A stretch of DNA of 64,000 nt from Flavobacterium sp. YJ01 (lineage in GTDB: Bacteria > Bacteroidota > Bacteroidia > Flavobacteriales > Flavobacteriaceae): the NCBI RefSeq assembly GCF_029320955.1, contig NZ_CP119757.1:5394001-5458000 (forward strand), in the 5' to 3' direction. A program made the translations under genes and the position numbers. The notes beneath the pieces are model-generated. The model ran no database searches. It had not been told where the DNA came from and worked only from the letters and a program-made list of their open reading frames with translations. Below, one piece after another: positions 24,146-33,134 of this stretch (its first letter is position 1; every line of letters begins with the position of its first letter).

Positions 24146-25870
24146 TTATTCCAAAATTAATTCATTTTCATCAGATTTTCCTCTGAAGAATAAAAACTGA
24201 ATCAGTAGCGCCAATACAATTGTCAAAATTGCACCAATAAAATTAAGCCATAAATAGCCTAGTTTTTCCTGTGTATAAATCATGAAATAATAAATAACGA
24301 AAATCGTTAACTGGCTAATAATCGCACTGATAAACATTGGCTTTGCCTGAACGCGTTTCAAATAAAAACCAACAAGAAAAATCCCTAAAACGGTTCCGTA
24401 GAAAATAGATCCAATAATATTTACCAACTGAATTAAATTTTCAAACAACGTTCCAACGCAAGCGAAAAGTATCGCTACAATTCCCCAGAAAAGAGTAAAA
24501 AACTTCGTTACATTTAAAAAATGTTTTTCTGATTTTGGTGTTTTCTGATTTCGTTTATAAATATCAATTGCTGTTGTAGAAGCCAAAGCGGTTAATCCTG
24601 AAGCGGTTGAAGACATGGCTGCCGAAAGAATAACGGCCAACAATAATCCTATTAAACCTTTTGGTAAATAATGCAGGATAAAGTGAAAGAATACATAATC
24701 TTTGTCGTTGGTTTCTGTATTACTGTCTGCTTTTAAAATTATTTCTTTGGCTTTGTCTCGTAAATCTTTTTCTTTATTCGATAAAGCTACCAATTCTTTA
24801 CGCAAAATAGGATTGTCATAATCTTGATTTAACTGATCAATATATAGCAAGTTAATTACTTTTTTATCTTCGGATAGTTTTACTAATTTTTGCTCTAAAG
24901 CGTGATATTCTTCTTTATAAACCGATTTTTCAATTGCAATTTTATTGTTTGGATTGAAATTTAAAGGAACAGGATTGAATTGAAAAAACACAAAAACCAT
25001 AACTCCCGTCAAAAGAATAAAAAACTGCATCGGAACTTTTAAAAGCCCATTCATTATCAATCCCATTTGACTTTCGCGAACTGATTTTCCAGATAAATAA
25101 CGCCCAACTTGCGATTGATCTGTTCCGAAATACGCAAGAGCTAAGAAAAAACCTCCAGTAATACCGCTCCAAATCGTATATTTCTCTTCTGGATCAAAAG
25201 AAAAATTTACAATATCCATTTTATCATTTGCACCTGCAATGTGAAGCGCGCTATTAAAAGTCATATCGTTTGGAAGATAGTGTAGAATCAAGAAAAAAGT
25301 GATAAACATTCCAGACATAATTACAAACATCTGCTGTTTCTGAGTTACGTTTACCGCTTTTGTTCCTCCAGAAAAAGTATAAATAATTACTAAAACTCCG
25401 ATAATAATATTCATAACAGTTAAGTTCCATCCTAAAAGCGCAGATAGAATAATAGCTGGTGCATAAATAGTTAAACCGGTTCCTAAACCTCGCTGCACCA
25501 AAAATAAAATTGCCGCTAGAGAACGCGTTTTTACATCAAATCTCCTTTCTAAAAATTCGTAAGCCGTAAAAACTTTACTTTTATGATAAAGCGGAATAAA
25601 AGTCACACAAATTACAATCATGGCAATTGGCAATCCAAAATAAAATTGTACAAATCCCATTCCGTCATGATAAGCTTGACCTGGAGTAGATAAAAACGTA
25701 ATAGCGCTGGCTTGTGTCGCCATTACAGAAAGACCGACAGTATACCAAGGCGTTTCGTTGTTTCCTAAAATGAAATCTTCAACGTTTTTACTGCCTCGGG
25801 TTTTCCACGAGCCATAACCAACGATAAATAATAATGTTACAATAAGTACGATCCAGTCAAATAGCTGCAT
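24146..25870 (-). CDS. sodium:solute symporter (SSS family)
   Basis: 574 aa, about 13-14 membrane helices. The N-terminus (DWIVLIVTLLFIVGYGSWKT, NNETPWYTVGLSVMATQASA) and the SAITFLSTPGQAYHDG loop are SSS hallmarks, as is LSAAMSSTASGLTALASTTA in helix 8. A charged cytoplasmic insert lies at about residues 320-385. The family imports sugars, amino acids or acids with Na+. It is preceded by a 35-aa membrane peptide and a PIG-L deacetylase in one operon, which hints at an amino-sugar or glycan-derived substrate (inference). Confidence 0.88.
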   Translation of the reverse strand: MQLFDWIVLIVTLLFIVGYGSWKTRGSKNVEDFILGNNETPWYTVGLSVMATQASAITFLSTPGQAYHDGMGFVQFYFGLPIAMIVICVTFIPLYHKSKVFTAYEFLERRFDVKTRSLAAILFLVQRGLGTGLTIYAPAIILSALLGWNLTVMNIIIGVLVIIYTFSGGTKAVNVTQKQQMFVIMSGMFITFFLILHYLPNDMTFNSALHIAGANDKMDIVNFSFDPEEKYTIWSGITGGFFLALAYFGTDQSQVGRYLSGKSVRESQMGLIMNGLLKVPMQFFILLTGVMVFVFFQFNPVPLNFNPNNKIAIEKSVYKEEYHALEQKLVKLSEDKKVINLLYIDQLNQDYDNPILRKELVALSNKEKDLRDKAKEIILKADSNTETNDKDYVFFHFILHYLPKGLIGLLLAVILSAAMSSTASGLTALASTTAIDIYKRNQKTPKSEKHFLNVTKFFTLFWGIVAILFACVGTLFENLIQLVNIIGSIFYGTVLGIFLVGFYLKRVQAKPMFISAIISQLTIFVIYYFMIYTQEKLGYLWLNFIGAILTIVLALLIQFLFFRGKSDENELILE

Positions 25871-25873
25871 AGG

Positions 25874-25981
25874 TTATGAGTATAATTGCATGATTAAAAC
25901 GAAAATAGCAATGTAAATTGCATTAAATACTAAAACGTAAGTATAACTTTTTTTCCATTTTTTTGTTTTTTTCGTTTCCAT
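25874..25981 (-). CDS. 35-aa single-pass membrane peptide
   Basis: Sequence begins METKKTKKWKKSYTYVLVFN and continues with one membrane helix to the stop (IAIFVLIMQLYS). It starts 3 bp after the PIG-L stop and ends 3 bp before the symporter ATG, so it is locked between them. I recall similar tiny proteins beside SSS genes in Flavobacteria; the size and Lys-rich N-terminus suggest an accessory subunit of the symporter. Function inferred from position only. Confidence 0.65.
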   Translation of the reverse strand: METKKTKKWKKSYTYVLVFNAIYIAIFVLIMQLYS

Positions 25982-25984
25982 ATT

Positions 25985-28516
25985 TTATTGCTTTAAATCT
26001 TGTTTAGGAGCTTCAATTGGCTGTTTCAAAGAAATAATATTCGATAGTAATCGATAAGCGCCAGAAACACCTTCTGGTAATTCTCTAAAGAAACTTAATC
26101 CAGTGTAAATGTAATATCCTTTTCCATATGGAGCTACTAATAATGCACCATCTTTTGCAGATTCTCCTTTATCATGAGAAGATATAATAGGAGTGAAGGC
26201 AGCATCATATTCATTTGGATAATACAATCCTTGTTCTTGTGTCCATCCTTGAAAATCTTTTTCAGAAATTTTGTTCGGAGTATTCAAAACGGGGTGATTT
26301 GGTGCTAAAAAAGTGATTTTTGCATTTTCTTCTGTAACACGATCGTTTGATAATTTTAGCGGATATGGAGCAATTTTATCTGTTACCAGTTTTCCGTTAG
26401 TATTGTATTGCACAATCATATTTTTTCCGCCTTTTACAAAATTGAATAAAATATTTTGTTTGTTAGCTAAAGCATTTACGGTATTGTACGCGCGAATTCC
26501 GGTAATAACGGTACTAAAAGAATCTAACTTTTCTGGTGTAATTTCTTCTGGTTTTAAAATAGAAACCTTGTATCCCATTTGTGCTAAACTTTCTGGGACT
26601 TCATCTCCAGCACCCATAATATATGCGATGGCATCTCCAGAAGTTTTTAAGTCAATTCTAATACATTTTGATTCAGCCGATTTTAAAACCATTTGTTTAG
26701 TTATATGATTAAAATCGATAATAGTTTGATCTTTATCAAAACGTTTACCATCAACAGTTGCAATACTTTTCGCTATCACTTCTTCAGGATTCACTGGCGG
26801 TGTTACTTCAAAATAAAAGATTTGTTCATTGCCTTTTTTATCCAAATCAAACGGAATTTCTTTGGGAGAAACTGTCCAGCTTTTTGGTAATTCTAAATGT
26901 ACATTTCCTTTTACATTATCTTTTCCTGCGCGAACTTTTACCGGAATCATTTTACTTTTTGTATCTCTAAAAATCAAAACTCTTTCTAGAATCGAAGTTG
27001 TAACATCAGGAACAATATCAACAAAATTGTACATTTCACCTTTTACGCCATCGTTGTATTTGTAAACTACAGTGCGTTCAAACGGAATTTCTATATCGTT
27101 GATTTTTATATTAAAAACAACTTTAGTTTCTCTGATAATATCTGGAATTCCGATGTTTTCTTGGTTTGAAACCGTGTACATTCCAACCGTCGCTTTTTCT
27201 TTTAACCAATATGGCTGTGTATATTCTATATTTTCAGGAAGTTGAAGCTGAATATTTATTCTTTGATCATTATTATTTTTTAAAGGAATGTTTTGAGAAA
27301 TAGTCTTATTATCAGGTAAAGTTTTTATGCTAACTAATTGCATATCAACACTACATCTGTTAATAGCTTCAAGATAAAGTTTAAGTGTGCTTCCTGGCGT
27401 TGCTTCTTGTTCGTTTGCTACAGCTTCAAGATATAAACCAGAACAAGATGCGATTATATTTTTTATTGCGTTAGATTTAATGCTTTTCCAATGATCGTCT
27501 TCTAGAGCTTCAATCATAGCATAAGCTTTTACCAAATCTGGAATACTTGCTGAAGGTTTGTTGAAATCGTATTTTGAAATAATAGACGAAATTAAATCAC
27601 CGATTGGTTTTCCGTTTTTAACGCGGTTCCAGCTTGTATCAATTCCATCGAATAAATTATCTCGCTCTTTTGGAGTTTCACCGTTAATTAATTCTAGATA
27701 TTCTGTTTCTTCACCACGAACTCCAGTGCTTCCAAAACCTTGAGATTGATGACGGCTTCTGCTTAGAGCAGCAATTTCTTGATTCGATTTTCCTATTCCG
27801 TTATAATAAACACCAGTTTCTAGCTTTGTGAATTTAGACTTATTTGCGGCATCAAATTTTTCCTGACTTCCGTAAAACCACCAAGATGGATTGAAAAATT
27901 GGCGTTTTACCTGCCAAGGCGTAACATATTTTAATTGTTCAGGATAAACTTTTGGATCGTTTGTCAATTTAAAACTTTGTACACTTAACATTGCAGATGA
28001 AGTATGATGTCCGTGCGTAGTTCCAGAAGAGCGATGATCGAATCTATTGATAATAATATCTGGCTGAAATTTTCTAATCGTCCAAACAACGTCGGCAAGA
28101 ACTTTATTTTTATCCCAAATGTCTAAAGTTTCATCAGGATTTTTCGAAAAACCGAAATCATTTGCTCTTGAAAAAAATTGTTCGCCTCCGTCAATTTTTC
28201 GAGCTTCAATTAATTCTTGAGTTCTTATAACTCCTAATAATTCACGTAATTGCGGTCCGATTAAGTTCTGACCACCATCACCACGAGTTAAAGACAAATA
28301 ACCAGTTCTGGCATTCATATCATTTGCCAAATACGAAATCATTCGGGTATTTTCGTCATCTGGATGTGCGGCAACATATAAAACCGAACCTAAAAAGTTT
28401 AATTTTTTGATTTGATTGTAAATTTCAACTGAATTTAGTTTTTGTGGCTGCTGCGCAAATGAAATTTGAAAACTGATAAAAAATAAAAGAAAGATTTGAA
28501 TCTGTATTTTTCTCAT
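25985..28516 (-). CDS. exported PIG-L family deacetylase, multidomain
   Basis: 843 aa. Signal peptide (residues 1-21), then a PIG-L/LmbE domain (about 35-290) with the zinc motif AAHPDDENTRM and the late histidine motif HRSSGTTHGHHTSS. A middle region (about 330-620) has beta-sandwich character (NEW3-like), and the end (about 640-835) resembles a ThuA/glutamine-amidotransferase-like fold (VITGIRAYNTVNALANKQN). PIG-L enzymes remove N-acetyl groups from GlcNAc-type sugars. Secretion plus the linked symporter suggests extracellular deacetylation and uptake of a sugar; that link is inference. Confidence 0.85.
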   Translation of the reverse strand: MRKIQIQIFLLFFISFQISFAQQPQKLNSVEIYNQIKKLNFLGSVLYVAAHPDDENTRMISYLANDMNARTGYLSLTRGDGGQNLIGPQLRELLGVIRTQELIEARKIDGGEQFFSRANDFGFSKNPDETLDIWDKNKVLADVVWTIRKFQPDIIINRFDHRSSGTTHGHHTSSAMLSVQSFKLTNDPKVYPEQLKYVTPWQVKRQFFNPSWWFYGSQEKFDAANKSKFTKLETGVYYNGIGKSNQEIAALSRSRHQSQGFGSTGVRGEETEYLELINGETPKERDNLFDGIDTSWNRVKNGKPIGDLISSIISKYDFNKPSASIPDLVKAYAMIEALEDDHWKSIKSNAIKNIIASCSGLYLEAVANEQEATPGSTLKLYLEAINRCSVDMQLVSIKTLPDNKTISQNIPLKNNNDQRINIQLQLPENIEYTQPYWLKEKATVGMYTVSNQENIGIPDIIRETKVVFNIKINDIEIPFERTVVYKYNDGVKGEMYNFVDIVPDVTTSILERVLIFRDTKSKMIPVKVRAGKDNVKGNVHLELPKSWTVSPKEIPFDLDKKGNEQIFYFEVTPPVNPEEVIAKSIATVDGKRFDKDQTIIDFNHITKQMVLKSAESKCIRIDLKTSGDAIAYIMGAGDEVPESLAQMGYKVSILKPEEITPEKLDSFSTVITGIRAYNTVNALANKQNILFNFVKGGKNMIVQYNTNGKLVTDKIAPYPLKLSNDRVTEENAKITFLAPNHPVLNTPNKISEKDFQGWTQEQGLYYPNEYDAAFTPIISSHDKGESAKDGALLVAPYGKGYYIYTGLSFFRELPEGVSGAYRLLSNIISLKQPIEAPKQDLKQ

Positions 28517-28548
28517 GCTGTGGTTAATTGTTTTTCTTTTAAGTGCCT

Positions 28549-28556
28549 CAAAAATA
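28549..28556 (-). promoter_or_regulatory. -7 element of the PIG-L operon
   Basis: TATTTTTG on the minus strand, 33 bp before the PIG-L ATG. No clear -33 TTTG at the right spacing. Confidence 0.35.
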
Positions 28557-28632
28557 CTAATTATTTTATGGAAGACTATTTAAATGAAATGTTAATGGTT
28601 GTTATTGATTTCTAATTTTCACAATAAGCAAC

Positions 28633-28668
28633 AAAAAAGCTGCCAGTTTTTATGCTGGCAGCTTTTTT
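28633..28668 (-). terminator. terminator of the LVIVD lipoprotein gene
   Basis: Perfect 14-bp stem (AAAAAAGCTGCCAG / CTGGCAGCTTTTTT) with an 8-nt loop, A- and T-rich on both sides. Confidence 0.85.
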
Positions 28669-28695
28669 TATAATTGAAAATGAGAATAAAATCTC

Positions 28696-30318
28696 TTATT
28701 TTAGTTTATTTTCAGTATCAACGTAGTTTCCTGTAATGGTTACGTTAGATCCTTTTGTTACTTTTCCGTAAATAGTAATGGTAGAACTATTACCGATAAA
28801 GTTGATTTTAGCACCACTGTTCAATGTTAAATTTCCCCAGATTACTACCGATCCTTCTACGTTTAAAACAGATTCACTGTTTATAATAAGTTGCGTTGGA
28901 TTAGTTTGCTGGTATTTTCCTTGAGATAAACTTCCTCTCATATTGAATGTACCTTTACTATTTAAAGTCAAATCACCAAGAACAGCAATTGAACCGCAAT
29001 GCGTTAAAACAGCACCAGAATTTATAATAGCCGAATTGATAGCAGTTGCACCTTGATATGATTTAGTTTCATTAGAATTTAAAATCAAATTACTTCCTTG
29101 GTTGTATAAGCCATAAGTCGCGCAGCTTGCAAATGTAGTATTTGGTTTTTCAAGTTTAATGATTTTCAAACCACCTGTTCCACTTGCAACATAAATATAG
29201 TTTCCGCTAGATTTTACGTAGTTTGATGAACCTGCAATTCCTACTGAACCAAGTAAATTAAGTTGTGTAGCAGATTGATAAACATTTAAGCCTAAAGCTC
29301 CATTTGCGATAAAAGCATAACCGTCATTAAAAGAAACAGCATTAGTTACATTATCTTCACCAGCAACAGGAATTGCAATAGTTTGTAATTTCGATCCGCT
29401 GTTGATATCGTAAATGCCTAGACCATTGCGACCTTCAGAAACAAAAAGTTTTGTTCCATCAATATCCATTGTTCTTTTAGCTCCACTAATATCGGTAGAA
29501 GTAGCAAAGCTTTTTTGAAGAGCCAATGTTGATTGATTGTAAATATTTACACCTTTTGTTCCGCTTAGAGTTACCACTTTATCACTTGTTAAAGCTATAG
29601 AACGTAAATCTGCTAAAGCAACTTTTCCTGTCACAGCTTTGGTTGAAGTGCTTAATTTAAATAAGCTTCCATTATCTCCTGTAACAGCAAAATAATTTGT
29701 TGTATTTGCAGCAACATCTGTTGTTACTCTGCTTTCTAAATAATTTGTTGTTAAAGTATTGGTAAGTAATCCAGAATTTAAAGTCATATTAAAAACAATT
29801 GCTGGATTTCCTGCAAGTTGAGAATCTTTATCTACATCTTTTGCCGCACCGATAATTAAATTTCCGTTAACATAAGTAAGCGAAGTAATATCGGTATTTG
29901 GAATCAAAGCCGAAGTAACTAATTTAGGCTTGTAAGGATCAGAAACATCAATAACATCGATGGCTCCAGAGTAAACATCACCTCTTGTAATATAAGAAAC
30001 GTAAGCATAATTACCATTTACTGTTACGTGGCTCGCCTGAAGTGTCCTTCCATTAGCATCAACTGGCGGTTTTACTTCCGCAATTTGAACTAAAGGTAAA
30101 GTTGTGTTAGTTGTTTCGGCAGATTTACCGGTTGCTGAAACATTTTCGATTGAAATAACACCCGAATTAGTTAGGTCAAGTCTCTGATTTAAGGCAGTTT
30201 GATCTGAGTTAATTGTAATGTTATTTACCGATTGGTTGTCGTTTCCATCATTATTATCGTCACAACCTATTAAAAGTGACATTGCTAAAAATGAAAATAA
30301 ATAAACATTCTTTTTCAT
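28696..30318 (-). CDS. LVIVD-repeat surface lipoprotein
   Basis: 540 aa. The N-terminus is a lipoprotein signal (FLAMSLLIGCDDNNDGND): Cys19 followed by an acidic run that in Bacteroidota directs export to the cell surface. Residues about 80-390 are a beta-propeller made of LVIVD-type repeats (GAIDVIDVSDPYKP, LKIIKLEKP). The last 130 residues form a right-handed, Asn/Ser/Gly-rich strand repeat (LILNSNETKSYQG, LTLNSKGTFNMRGS). Likely a surface-exposed binding or structural protein; ligand unknown. Confidence 0.8.
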   Translation of the reverse strand: MKKNVYLFSFLAMSLLIGCDDNNDGNDNQSVNNITINSDQTALNQRLDLTNSGVISIENVSATGKSAETTNTTLPLVQIAEVKPPVDANGRTLQASHVTVNGNYAYVSYITRGDVYSGAIDVIDVSDPYKPKLVTSALIPNTDITSLTYVNGNLIIGAAKDVDKDSQLAGNPAIVFNMTLNSGLLTNTLTTNYLESRVTTDVAANTTNYFAVTGDNGSLFKLSTSTKAVTGKVALADLRSIALTSDKVVTLSGTKGVNIYNQSTLALQKSFATSTDISGAKRTMDIDGTKLFVSEGRNGLGIYDINSGSKLQTIAIPVAGEDNVTNAVSFNDGYAFIANGALGLNVYQSATQLNLLGSVGIAGSSNYVKSSGNYIYVASGTGGLKIIKLEKPNTTFASCATYGLYNQGSNLILNSNETKSYQGATAINSAIINSGAVLTHCGSIAVLGDLTLNSKGTFNMRGSLSQGKYQQTNPTQLIINSESVLNVEGSVVIWGNLTLNSGAKINFIGNSSTITIYGKVTKGSNVTITGNYVDTENKLK

Positions 30319-30350
30319 AAAATTTCGATTTGAGTTTTAAAAATTTGCTG

Positions 30351-30380
30351 CAAATATATATCATAATCACATTAAACAAA
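30351..30380 (-). promoter_or_regulatory. promoter of the LVIVD lipoprotein gene
   Basis: On the minus strand: TTTG (30377-30380), 18 bp, TATATTTG (30351-30358). A full consensus match, 32 bp before the ATG. Confidence 0.75.
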
Positions 30381-30477
30381 GGTTAATATTTAAAATAACT
30401 CAATAGAAGCCATTGTTGTTCAGTGATTTATATTGAAGTTACAATATTTTGACAAAACTTCAAAACCAAAAAAGCAA

Positions 30478-30510
30478 AAAAAAAGAGAGTATCGTTTCTG
30501 ATACTCTCTA
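30478..30510 (-). terminator. terminator of the His-rich protein gene
   Basis: Stem AGAGAGTATC / GATACTCTCT with a 6-nt loop, followed on the minus strand by a long T-run. Confidence 0.85.
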
Positions 30511-30533
30511 TCGCTAAAAATTAACATTTAGCA

Positions 30534-31046
30534 TTATCTTCTTCCTCGACCGTGATCGTGATCATCATGGTGATGGTGGTCATCATGTCTATCGCGATGT
30601 TTATCATGCTTGTCATGCTTATCATAACGTTTGTAATCTCTACGATCATTATAACCGTAAACAGGTCTTGGTTTATACGGTCTTTGTGGTGCGCCATGAT
30701 ATCCTTTATAGTATTTTACTCTATGGCGATCAAAGTAAGTGTAAGGCGTTCTTCCGTGATAGTCAGTTAAAACAACTTTATAACCTCCATACAAATCATA
30801 GTTTCTGTATTGTCTTGGTAAATAGGTTGTTCTAACCCATTTTCCTCCTCCAAAATAAATAAACTGCGAAGCTCTTACATCATAATATGCTTCGATATCT
30901 GGCAAGTAGTAATATTCCATCTGAGAATATCCTGCTGGTCCCCAAGCTGGTGGAGTACCTATATTAACGTTAATCGATACTTGGGCTTGCGTGGCATTTG
31001 CAACCATTAGAAATAATCCGGCGATTGCTAATTTTATCGTTTTCAT
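30534..31046 (-). CDS. exported His/Asp/Arg-rich protein
   Basis: 170 aa. Signal peptide residues 1-21 (FLMVANATQAQ). The mature part is rich in Tyr, Gly and Pro (EYYYLPDIEAYYDVRASQFI, a motif seen in small Bacteroidota envelope proteins), and the last 45 residues are a His/Asp/Lys array (DKHDKHDKHRDRHDDHHHHD). The tail should bind divalent metals such as Zn, Ni or Cu; that is inference from composition. A pair of direct repeats about 70-100 bp upstream points to regulated expression. Confidence 0.7.
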   Translation of the reverse strand: MKTIKLAIAGLFLMVANATQAQVSINVNIGTPPAWGPAGYSQMEYYYLPDIEAYYDVRASQFIYFGGGKWVRTTYLPRQYRNYDLYGGYKVVLTDYHGRTPYTYFDRHRVKYYKGYHGAPQRPYKPRPVYGYNDRRDYKRYDKHDKHDKHRDRHDDHHHHDDHDHGRGRR

Positions 31047-31113
31047 CTTTTTTTAATTTTTTAATGTTAATCTTGTTTAGGGATATTCACATACTGTGCC
31101 AAAAAAAATAATT

Positions 31114-31148
31114 ATGCATTTTGTCGAGCAAAAAATGCATTTCGTCGA
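31114..31148 (-). promoter_or_regulatory. paired direct repeats, candidate LytTR-type operator
   Basis: ATGCATTTTGTCGA (31114-31127) and ATGCATTTCGTCGA (31135-31148) differ at one base and start exactly 21 bp apart, two helical turns. This is the arrangement bound by LytTR response regulators. It stands 68-102 bp before the start of the minus-strand His-rich gene. Confidence 0.6.
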
Positions 31149-31226
31149 ATTATTTTTTGATTTGTTTAACGCTTAATTTTCTGATATTAAGTGTTTTATT
31201 TAAAGATGAAAATTTTGAAAAAAAAA

Positions 31227-33056
31227 TTACTGATAATTGACAACTCTAGGCTTATTTAACTCAAAACTTTGCATTCTATAATCTGTAGTTTCAAATGTAT
31301 TTGTCTTAAATACATTATCTCCTTGCTGCGGAATGCTCGGGTAATAAGAAATTGAAAGCTGAAAAGAACTGAAAACCAAATAATCATTGCTTACCAGTAA
31401 ACCTAAAGTAATTTTAGAATATGGCTTACTTTTGGTCATAGCGATTTCTGGACTTCCTAAAACGGCTATCGCGTAATTAAAAAACGGATTTAAACGAAAA
31501 CCTAATAAAGAATGGGGAGAGTAGGTTTGTGTTTGAAGTGAAAGAACGGCTTTGCTGGTTCCGTACAAAGCTGTATTAAAGCCCGCTAAACCATTTTGTT
31601 CGTTAATATTAAGCTGATCTCCCATAACATCATCACGATTTATTCCAACAACAAATTTCGGATTTACGAATTGTCTTAGTTTCCAATTTCCAATACTGTA
31701 TAATTTGGTAAAGTAATTTGATTCAAATAAAAATGCCGTTTGATAGGTTTTAGATTGATGAAAATAAGTCCCTGCTTCAAAGTTCATACTTAAGAAACCT
31801 AAACGGTAATAATTTCCAAACGAAAATTGTGCTCCAACATACGGTCGCCAAAAAGTGTTTTTATATTGATAGCCAAACGTAAGTCCATAAACTCTTCCTA
31901 TCGGAACGTCTTCGGTTTGGCCATTTCTAAAAATATATCGATCCTGAATAAATTTTCTAGTATTTAATCCAATACCACTTAAAATAAGTTTTTCGTCCGA
32001 ATAAAAATTATCAGGATCGTAAAGTTCTGTTGGAGTTTCGGTGAAATTTTTATTCAGAAAACGTCCAGTCACAACTAGATTTGTAATGGCTTCGTGCGTG
32101 TCTTCAAACAATTTAAAAGCTCGTCCTGCCCAAAAATCCTGAGATTTATATTTTACTGGCTGAAAGGCGTATGTAAGATCTGGTGCCTGAAGTGTATCTC
32201 TTCTATAATATTCATCTACATAAACACCGCCAGCCCATTTTGTTAGAGGTGAATAAAAATCTCGTTCTACATTAATACTTTTAATATAATTGTTATCCAA
32301 ATCCATTCTATAATGCAGAACGGTACCGATGAAAGTGTTTTTTATATTTGGAACAGTATAAGTAGCTTCGTTTGCATTTCTGCCATCATCAAAACGGTTG
32401 GTAAAACGGTATTCAAGCTGTTGTCCTGAACCAAAAAAATCTTTCTCTTTAAAACCTATAGAAACCTGATTGCTAGAAATTGAAAATCTCGGAATTGTAC
32501 TCCAAGAATCCAATACACGAATGGTAACGTCTACAGAATCTGACGCAGCACCAACAGTTTGATTAGAAATACGAACAGCGGTAACGTAACGCTGCGCACG
32601 AATTAAACGCTCAGATTCCAGAATTTTGTACGTATCGTAAGGAGTATTTCTTTTAAAAAGCAATAAATTATAAATGGCTATTTTTTTTGTTTTTAAATGA
32701 AGTCTATTTCCTGTTCTTTCTCCCCAATTTTTAGGCATTTGTGCTGTATCTGCAACTGAATATCCAAAAGGATCTAATGTAATAATATTAATTTTACGAA
32801 TAATTTTTCCGTCGTAATGCGTTGAATCTATCGGAACAAGTAATTCTTCTTTTTTCTTTGGTTTTTTAGATCTAAAAAATAGCTTATGCATAGTTTGCGT
32901 AAACTTATTTTTTTTAGAATAGTTCCTAATTCGGTTATAAATTTCAGTAGTGTCTTTTTTTACAGGATCTTTTTTGGTCTTACTTATCTGAGCATATCCT
33001 CCTTGTAAACACAAGCACAATAAAATAAGAAACAATATTTTTTTGTTTAAAGACAT
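31227..33056 (-). CDS. BamA/TamA-like (surface antigen) outer-membrane barrel protein
   Basis: 609 aa. Signal peptide (LCLCLQGGYAQ), a basic linker, one POTRA-like domain (about 85-180: GKIIRKINIITLDPFG, RTGNRLHLKTKKIAIYNLLL, VDVTIRVLDSW) and a long beta-barrel with repeated aromatic strands (VSIGFKEKDFFGSGQQLEYR). The family includes outer-membrane assembly and transport proteins; with a single POTRA this is not BamA itself. It is the last gene of a run starting with the DUF2520 gene, after a 78-bp gap from the AI-2E transporter. Confidence 0.75.
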   Translation of the reverse strand: MSLNKKILFLILLCLCLQGGYAQISKTKKDPVKKDTTEIYNRIRNYSKKNKFTQTMHKLFFRSKKPKKKEELLVPIDSTHYDGKIIRKINIITLDPFGYSVADTAQMPKNWGERTGNRLHLKTKKIAIYNLLLFKRNTPYDTYKILESERLIRAQRYVTAVRISNQTVGAASDSVDVTIRVLDSWSTIPRFSISSNQVSIGFKEKDFFGSGQQLEYRFTNRFDDGRNANEATYTVPNIKNTFIGTVLHYRMDLDNNYIKSINVERDFYSPLTKWAGGVYVDEYYRRDTLQAPDLTYAFQPVKYKSQDFWAGRAFKLFEDTHEAITNLVVTGRFLNKNFTETPTELYDPDNFYSDEKLILSGIGLNTRKFIQDRYIFRNGQTEDVPIGRVYGLTFGYQYKNTFWRPYVGAQFSFGNYYRLGFLSMNFEAGTYFHQSKTYQTAFLFESNYFTKLYSIGNWKLRQFVNPKFVVGINRDDVMGDQLNINEQNGLAGFNTALYGTSKAVLSLQTQTYSPHSLLGFRLNPFFNYAIAVLGSPEIAMTKSKPYSKITLGLLVSNDYLVFSSFQLSISYYPSIPQQGDNVFKTNTFETTDYRMQSFELNKPRVVNYQ

Positions 33057-33134
33057 TAGGATAATTATTCTGCAGATAGTTATATTAGTTATGAATGTAA
33101 GAAATAATAAAGAGATTATTGAAATTCCCTTTGT

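Noticed and set aside
26313..27065. Plus-strand frames opposite the PIG-L gene
   Set aside because: Antisense shadows of a long, well-supported coding region.
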